From an uncultured Arenicella sp. (GTDB lineage Bacteria; Pseudomonadota; Gammaproteobacteria; Arenicellales; Arenicellaceae), in contig CALJJR010000122.1 in the NCBI GenBank assembly GCA_937973905.1, forward strand, positions 1 through 34,139: DNA of 34,139 bases. The letters are read 5' to 3'. The notes below the pieces were generated by a model. That model saw only the letters and a list, made by a program, of their open reading frames with translations. It made no database searches and had not been told where the DNA came from. This document shows, piece by piece, positions 29,171 through 34,139 of this stretch. Both the position numbers and the translations under genes were made by a program. Numbering within the stretch: the first letter of the stretch is position 1; each line of letters begins with the position of its first letter.

Positions 29171-31714
29171 ATGAGAGCGCTCGATTTTAAACTCCTATGG
29201 CGAGATTGGCGTGGCGGCCAACTGAATTTGATTATTTCAGCCTTAATACTCGCCGTGATGGTGGTCACTGCAGTGAGTCTGCTAGCAGACCGCGTTGAGC
29301 GAGGCTTGAACGAACAAATAAGTAGCTTCTTAGCGGCTGATATGGCGGTGCAGGGCAGTAAGCCAATCAAATCAGTATTTGTTGAACAAGCAAAGCAAGA
29401 CGAGTTAGAGACGGCCGATATCGCCCTGTTCAGCTCAATGGTGTTTGCCAGCGACAAAAATCATCTTGCGGCACTTAAAGTCGTCGATGAATACTATCCA
29501 TTGCGTGGCCTAATTCAGGTGTCGGCCCATATGAATGCCAATGAAATAGAGTTGATGGAGCGTGGCCCTACCGCCGGTGAAGCATGGGTTGAAGCTCGCT
29601 TACTCACTTTGCTCGACATCGACTTAGGCGATGAGGTTGAGGTCGGCTATTTAAAATTACCGGTCACCAGAATTATTACCAACGAACCTGATCGAGGCAC
29701 TGGGTTTTCAATGACGGGTGCGCGCTTAATGCTCAATCAGGGCGATCTGGCGGCAACCAAACTAATACGGCCAGGTAGCCGAGTCAGTTGGCGATTGTTG
29801 TTGGCGGGCAGTGATGGAAATTTAGAGAACTACTCAAGTTGGTACGCGGAACAAGAACAAGCTGATGCCGATCAATCAACTCATTTTCGGCTTCGCACCG
29901 CAGAGAACTCCGAACAACAACTTTCAGAGGCCTTGCAGCGTGGGCGTTCTTTCTTATTGTTAAGCGGTACCATTGGGGTACTTTTTGCCGGTTTGGCGAT
30001 GGCACTAGCCAGCCAACGCTATGCTCAGAGACTAACCGATCAGGTTGCACTGATGAAAGCGTGGGGGCAATCCGCGCGGGATATCCGACGCAGTCAACTT
30101 GTCCGTTTGCTGATATTAACTGCCGTAGCCTCGTCTATCGGTTTGGCATTTGGCTGGTTTGCCCATTATTTACTGCTCTATGCGGCTGCGGGATTATTTG
30201 ATGCGCATTTACCGGCTCCTGGTTGGCGACCTTGGTTGGTGGCCTCTGCGACAGGGTTTGTGTCGGTGATAGGTTTTGCATTGCCTGCGCTTTGGCATCT
30301 GCCTGCAATTGCACCTTTACGAGTGTTGCGCCGAGATCTACCCGATAGTCTTTTGAGTCAAGGCCGTAGACTTGCAATTGGCGTTGCTGCTCTGTTATTG
30401 CTAGCTTGGTGGTATAGCCAGAGCTTCACCATCGCAGTCCTGTTTTTGAGCGCTTTATTCGCGCTGTTCGCGATTTGCGGATTTGTCGCATTGCAACTGC
30501 TTAGATTCCTACAGGGTTTTGGCAGTTGGCGAGGTAGTTTCGTTCGATTGGGGTTAGCAAATCTATGGCGACGTCGAACCCAGACTATGATTCAGTTGAT
30601 CGGTTTCTCAGTCACGCTGATGCTGTTACTGGTGACCACGGGCATGCGAACCAGTTTAATCAGCGAATGGCAGGCGCAGTTACCGGATGATGCGCCGACG
30701 CATTTCCTTCTTAATGTGAGTAGCGCCGAACTGCCCGATGTTAAACAGTTGCTGCAACAGCAGAATGTTGAAGCAAATCAATGGTACCCGATGGTGCGCG
30801 GCCGCTTGGTGGGCCTCAACGGTGAAGAGCTCAGTGAAGAGCGTTTGAAGCTTACTGATGGACTCGCACGTGAAGTGAACTTTACCCAAGCATCCCTCCT
30901 CCCAGACGAAAATCAAATTGTTGCGGGCGAATGGTGGGGTGATGCGCCGAACCGGAAAGGCGCTGAAGTAGCAAAACATTATTTTTCAATTGAAGAAGAA
31001 GTTGCGACTGAATTGGGCGTCAGCGTCGGTGATGTCATCGAGTTTAGTATTGGAGGCTTGCCGTTGACAGCCGAGCTTGCCAGCATTCGTACTGTTAACT
31101 GGGAAAACATGCAGGCAAATTTCTATATTATTTTTAGTCCTGGTGCGTTGGATCGGTTTGCACCGAACTGGCTTTCTAGTGTGCGTACTGATTTCGTAGC
31201 AGACCAACAATCTCTGTATCATCAGCAAGCACCATTTGTGAGTGAGGTTGTGAAAAATTTCCCCACCGCCTTAGTAATCGAACTTGGCGAGATCATTGAA
31301 CGCATTCGTAACGTAATCGAGAGGGTTACGTTGGGCTTGGAAATGATCTTAATGTTGGTGCTGGCCTGCGGAGGCTTAGTGTTATTTGCCGCCATCGGGG
31401 TGTCATTTGATGAACGCCTGCGAGAGAGTGCTGTATTACGGACTCTAGGGAGTTCGAGAAAGGTTGTGACCGGTGCGCTCGCCGTAGAGTTCGCCGTGCT
31501 GGGCGCAATAGCGGGGTTAATCGCTGGGGCAGGAGCGGAGTTAGTGCTCTATCTTGTTCAAACTCAAGTGTTTGAATTGCAGGCCAGTTGGCATTGGAAT
31601 TTGTGGCTGCTTGGAATTTCAGTTGGTGTCGTTGTTATCACCGTACTCGGCCTGTTAAGAAGTCGAGAAATCATCACCGTGCCGCCGCTACGTTCGTTGC
31701 AGCAAATTGCTTGA
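29171..31714 (+). CDS. ybbP: ABC transporter permease YbbP (FtsX-like)
   Basis: A membrane protein of 847 residues from the ATG at 29171 (an overlapping TTG at 29162 would add three). The first helix (about 12-32) is followed by a large periplasmic domain (about 35-250), a group of helices (about 258-500), a second periplasmic domain (about 510-705) and three C-terminal helices in an FtsX domain (LGLEMILMLVLACGGLVLFA...). This is the ten-helix layout of YbbP/LolC-like permeases that use a separate ATPase. It directly follows ybbA. No membrane-fusion partner gene is nearby. Confidence 0.93.
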   Translation: MRALDFKLLWRDWRGGQLNLIISALILAVMVVTAVSLLADRVERGLNEQISSFLAADMAVQGSKPIKSVFVEQAKQDELETADIALFSSMVFASDKNHLAALKVVDEYYPLRGLIQVSAHMNANEIELMERGPTAGEAWVEARLLTLLDIDLGDEVEVGYLKLPVTRIITNEPDRGTGFSMTGARLMLNQGDLAATKLIRPGSRVSWRLLLAGSDGNLENYSSWYAEQEQADADQSTHFRLRTAENSEQQLSEALQRGRSFLLLSGTIGVLFAGLAMALASQRYAQRLTDQVALMKAWGQSARDIRRSQLVRLLILTAVASSIGLAFGWFAHYLLLYAAAGLFDAHLPAPGWRPWLVASATGFVSVIGFALPALWHLPAIAPLRVLRRDLPDSLLSQGRRLAIGVAALLLLAWWYSQSFTIAVLFLSALFALFAICGFVALQLLRFLQGFGSWRGSFVRLGLANLWRRRTQTMIQLIGFSVTLMLLLVTTGMRTSLISEWQAQLPDDAPTHFLLNVSSAELPDVKQLLQQQNVEANQWYPMVRGRLVGLNGEELSEERLKLTDGLAREVNFTQASLLPDENQIVAGEWWGDAPNRKGAEVAKHYFSIEEEVATELGVSVGDVIEFSIGGLPLTAELASIRTVNWENMQANFYIIFSPGALDRFAPNWLSSVRTDFVADQQSLYHQQAPFVSEVVKNFPTALVIELGEIIERIRNVIERVTLGLEMILMLVLACGGLVLFAAIGVSFDERLRESAVLRTLGSSRKVVTGALAVEFAVLGAIAGLIAGAGAELVLYLVQTQVFELQASWHWNLWLLGISVGVVVITVLGLLRSREIITVPPLRSLQQIA

Positions 31715-31755
31715 GCCTTGCTTGTGTTAGCAGAGTTTTTGTTTATGCTTCAGAC

Positions 31756-32355
31756 ATGAATAGAGTTTCGTTGTTAGCCTGGCTATATTGTTGTTCGTAT
31801 TTGTTTGCAGGTGTGAGTTTCGCGCAGAACATGCAAGTGATCGGTAGCAATTCGATTGCGCAAGAATGCTACCAAGCTTCAACCGCAGCAGCGCTTAGCG
31901 GATTCGCCAGTCGCAGCGATGTTGAGGTCTGTAGCAAAGCCGTCGCGCACGGTAATTTGAAGCGTCGAGATTTGATTGCGACCTACGTCAACCGTGGCGT
32001 TATTAATACCGCATTACAAAATTTTCGCGCCGCGGCTAAGGACTATAATCGCGCAATCGGTATGGATGATGAAGTACCAGAAGCGTATGTGAATCGCGGC
32101 AATCTCTGGTTCATGGCTGAGCGTTATCAGGAAGCGATTGCAGACTACGATCAGGCACTAAAACTCGGTTTTTCACAACCATATGTCGCCTTGTTAAATC
32201 GAGGCATGGTGCGAGAAATTATCGGTGAATTAGATGCCGCCAAAGCAGACTACCTAGCTGCGCTTGAGCAGCGAGAAGATTGGGAGGTTGCACAACAAAA
32301 GCTCGCGCGTGTGACCAAGAAATTGCTCGATAAGCAGAGCAATGCGCAACAATAA
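31756..32355 (+). CDS. Exported tetratricopeptide-repeat protein
   Basis: A 199-residue protein with a signal peptide (MNRVSLLAWLYCCSYLFAGVSFA, cut before QN) and three TPR units in the second half: ATYVNRGVINTALQNFRAAAKDYNRAI, AYVNRGNLWFMAERYQEAIADYDQAL and ALLNRGMVREIIGELDAAKADYLAAL. Such proteins mediate protein contacts in the periplasm; no partner can be named. The frame is open upstream into ybbP (to 31588), but the ATG at 31756 is chosen because the signal peptide begins there. Two cysteines (in QECYQAS and VEVCSKA) flank the first helix and could form a disulfide. No strong ribosome-binding site is visible. Confidence 0.8.
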   Translation: MNRVSLLAWLYCCSYLFAGVSFAQNMQVIGSNSIAQECYQASTAAALSGFASRSDVEVCSKAVAHGNLKRRDLIATYVNRGVINTALQNFRAAAKDYNRAIGMDDEVPEAYVNRGNLWFMAERYQEAIADYDQALKLGFSQPYVALLNRGMVREIIGELDAAKADYLAALEQREDWEVAQQKLARVTKKLLDKQSNAQQ

Positions 32356-32413
32356 TGAGGCTCGGCGATGTGGTTTTTCGAGTTTTCATCTGGCTCGCAA
32401 CAGGTAGACCTTC

Positions 32414-33733
32414 TTGTCGCTAAATTCTGCTCAGCCGTTTCGATTCGGCCTTTGGACGCTGGTCGCATTGGTTGTTGGTAATGCGATTGGGGCAGGAATT
32501 TACACAACATCCGGATTTTCACTCGCTGCTCTGGGATCCCCAGAATGGGTGCTACTAGCTTGGTTTATCGGTGGTCTTGTCGCGTTGTGTGGTGCCTTGA
32601 GTTACGGAATGTTGGCCCAAAGAATGCAGGAGTCGGGTGGAGAATACCTGTACCTGCATCGTTCAATTCATCCACTCGCCGGGTTTATTGCGGGTTGGAT
32701 ATCATTGTTGGCAGGTTTTCCTGGCGCGATCGCCTTCGCGGCAACTGCCTTAGAGAGTTATTTGCGTGCAGCGAGTATCGCTGCGACTAGCTGGCCTCAA
32801 GATAGTATCGCGGTGTCGGTAACTGTTCTGGCCGGTGCAATCCACATTGTGCGCGTCAAAGCCGGCGCTCGCGCCCATGAGTGGATTGTCGCTGCCATGC
32901 TTGGTGCGCTTTCATTTATCATTATATGGTGTGGCTGGAAATTTCTCAGTCATGCAAATTTGCCGGTGTTGGCGACGGAACCGCGAAGCTCATTCCAGCT
33001 CTTTGCTCTCGCGAATTCATTGGTCTGGATATCGCTGAGTTATTCAGGATTTAATGCTGCGGCTTACGTGACCGGCGAAGTGAGAGATGCGGCCAAAAAT
33101 GTACCAAAGGGCATGGTGATAGGTACCTGCATCACTATGCTGCTGTGTGTGATGTTAAACGCCATCATGCTGTACGCAAGCCCGGCTGAAAACATTGCCG
33201 GCCAGCCGCAAATAGCGGCTCTTGCGGCGCAGGCCTTAGGCGGGGAGCCCGCGCGCAGAATTGTAGAGATTATCATCGCGCTTTCTTTATTGACCTCCAT
33301 CACAGCGATGGCCATGGCAGGGCCGCGCGTCTACGCCAAGATGGCAGAAGATGGAGCTCTACCTGCGTTGTTCAGAGCGCGACAGGGAGAGCCACCGCGT
33401 TCTTCAATTGTTCTTCAAGTAGTCATTTCAGTCATGTTGATTCTCCTCGCCGATTTGCGAGAACTGCTTTCGTATTTGGGCATGACTTTGTCTCTGTGTT
33501 TGGCATTGGCGGTTAGCGCTTTGTTTGTGCGTCACTGGCGGTGGAGTGAACGCCCCAATTCTTTTTGGTATCCTGCAGCACCACTAATCTTTGTGTCGTG
33601 CACTGTATTATTTGCAGTTCTATCTGCTCTGCATGAGCCGCGCCAATTCTATGCTGTCTTGCCGACCATTTTTATTGGCTGCGCAGCTTATTTTATAAGT
33701 CGACGCAGATTGGCATCTAAAGCCGTATCTTAA
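32414..33733 (+). CDS. APC-family amino-acid permease
   Basis: A 439-residue polytopic membrane protein with about twelve hydrophobic segments. The first helix has the APC-superfamily glycine-rich substrate motif VGNAIGAGIYTTSG (about 20-33). The GGEYLYLHRSIHPLAGFIAGW segment in helix 3 and SYSGFNAAAYVTGEV in helix 6 are also typical of amino-acid transporters. The substrate cannot be read from sequence. The start is TTG at 32414 with AGGTAG seven bases upstream. It ends nine bases before the lipoprotein gene and may be cotranscribed with it. Confidence 0.9.
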   Translation: MSLNSAQPFRFGLWTLVALVVGNAIGAGIYTTSGFSLAALGSPEWVLLAWFIGGLVALCGALSYGMLAQRMQESGGEYLYLHRSIHPLAGFIAGWISLLAGFPGAIAFAATALESYLRAASIAATSWPQDSIAVSVTVLAGAIHIVRVKAGARAHEWIVAAMLGALSFIIIWCGWKFLSHANLPVLATEPRSSFQLFALANSLVWISLSYSGFNAAAYVTGEVRDAAKNVPKGMVIGTCITMLLCVMLNAIMLYASPAENIAGQPQIAALAAQALGGEPARRIVEIIIALSLLTSITAMAMAGPRVYAKMAEDGALPALFRARQGEPPRSSIVLQVVISVMLILLADLRELLSYLGMTLSLCLALAVSALFVRHWRWSERPNSFWYPAAPLIFVSCTVLFAVLSALHEPRQFYAVLPTIFIGCAAYFISRRRLASKAVS

Positions 33734-33742
33734 GGTGATTTT

Positions 33743-34139
33743 ATGATTAAACGACTATTTATTTTGTGCTTAATACCAGTGCTAACAGGTTGTGCAGCCC
33801 TGTTAACTCCGTCTGTAGAGGCAGAATTTGAAAAACTTAAGGGCGGTGCATATACCTTAGATAAGAGTCACGCTGCGTTACTTTTTAAGGTGCAGCATTT
33901 AGGTCTTTCAAGCTATGTGGGGCGATTTAATTCCTTAGATGCGGAACTGGAATTTGATCCATCAAACTTAGCTGAAACTCGGCTGACCACGCTTGTTGAT
34001 ATGACCTCCCTGGATATCAATGATGATGATTTGGCCAGTGACTTGAGTGGTGCTCGTTGGTTGAACACCAAGGTGTATCCGCAAGCCAAGTTCACCACGG
34101 TTTCAGTTACGCCAATAAGTGACTCTGAATTTGAATTCG
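33743..34139 (+). CDS. YceI-family lipoprotein, N-terminal part (cut by window end)
   Basis: Reading from the ATG at 33743 gives 132 codons to the window edge. A lipoprotein signal peptide (MIKRLFILCLIPVLTGC, lipobox LTGC, Cys17) is followed by YTLDKSHAALLFKVQHLGLSSYVGRF, the opening of a YceI lipid-binding beta-barrel, and by WLNTKVYPQAKFTT, a second YceI hallmark. YceI proteins bind isoprenoid or fatty lipids in the periplasm; most are soluble, and lipoprotein forms are less common. AAGGTGAT six to ten bases before the ATG is a good ribosome-binding site. Confidence 0.88.
   Translation, partial: MIKRLFILCLIPVLTGCAALLTPSVEAEFEKLKGGAYTLDKSHAALLFKVQHLGLSSYVGRFNSLDAELEFDPSNLAETRLTTLVDMTSLDINDDDLASDLSGARWLNTKVYPQAKFTTVSVTPISDSEFEF

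Noticed and set aside
31588-31755. N-terminal extension of the TPR protein into ybbP
   Set aside because: The extension is an alternate frame of the conserved ybbP end, and a clear signal peptide begins at the ATG at 31756.

Overview
The window is a stretch of chromosomal core genome from a Gram-negative gammaproteobacterium. The evidence is a type IV pilus secretin operon (pilMNOPQ), a class A PBP1a, the def-fmt-rsmB block, NADPH-type glutamate synthase and a tesA/ybbA/ybbP cluster, all with gammaproteobacterial gene order. I cannot assign a genus. I saw no rRNA, tRNA, IS element, prophage, CRISPR array or toxin cassette.

Layout. (1) 1-4137, minus strand: def-fmt-rsmB-DUF4390-ntrY, a tight operon with overlapping genes, cut by the window start inside ntrY. 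(2) 4138-4533: a divergent non-coding region. (3) 4534-10385, plus strand: a LysM protein that is probably the pilus-associated factor TsaP, then dprA, smg and topA. (4) 10430-13105, minus strand: mrcA (PBP1a), divergent from pilMNOPQ (13230-18413, plus). (5) 18549-19055: aroK with a hairpin-rich leader and its own terminator, then a 353-bp region leading to gltB-gltD (19409-25298). (6) pyrF, then hemE with a translationally coupled small dual-specificity phosphatase that resembles glucan phosphatases. (7) tesA (minus), divergent from the ybbA-ybbP ABC exporter pair. (8) A small TPR protein, an amino-acid permease and a YceI-type lipoprotein cut by the window end.

Several genes fit together functionally. 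TsaP and PilMNOPQ belong to one machine, the outer-membrane gate and alignment subcomplex of type IV pili. DprA protects incoming single-stranded DNA during transformation, so pilus and competence functions lie close together. Def, Fmt and RsmB act on translation initiation and ribosome modification. GltBD makes glutamate, and NtrY would sense nitrogen or redox state.

I did not find a clearly new multi-gene system. The most unusual items are the laforin/SEX4-like phosphatase overlapping hemE, a 53-codon ORF whose stop overlaps the gltB start inside a long structured leader, the two-hairpin leader of aroK with a perfect TATAAT box just before a terminator-like stem, and the lack of aroB and a SPOR-domain gene between aroK and gltB.
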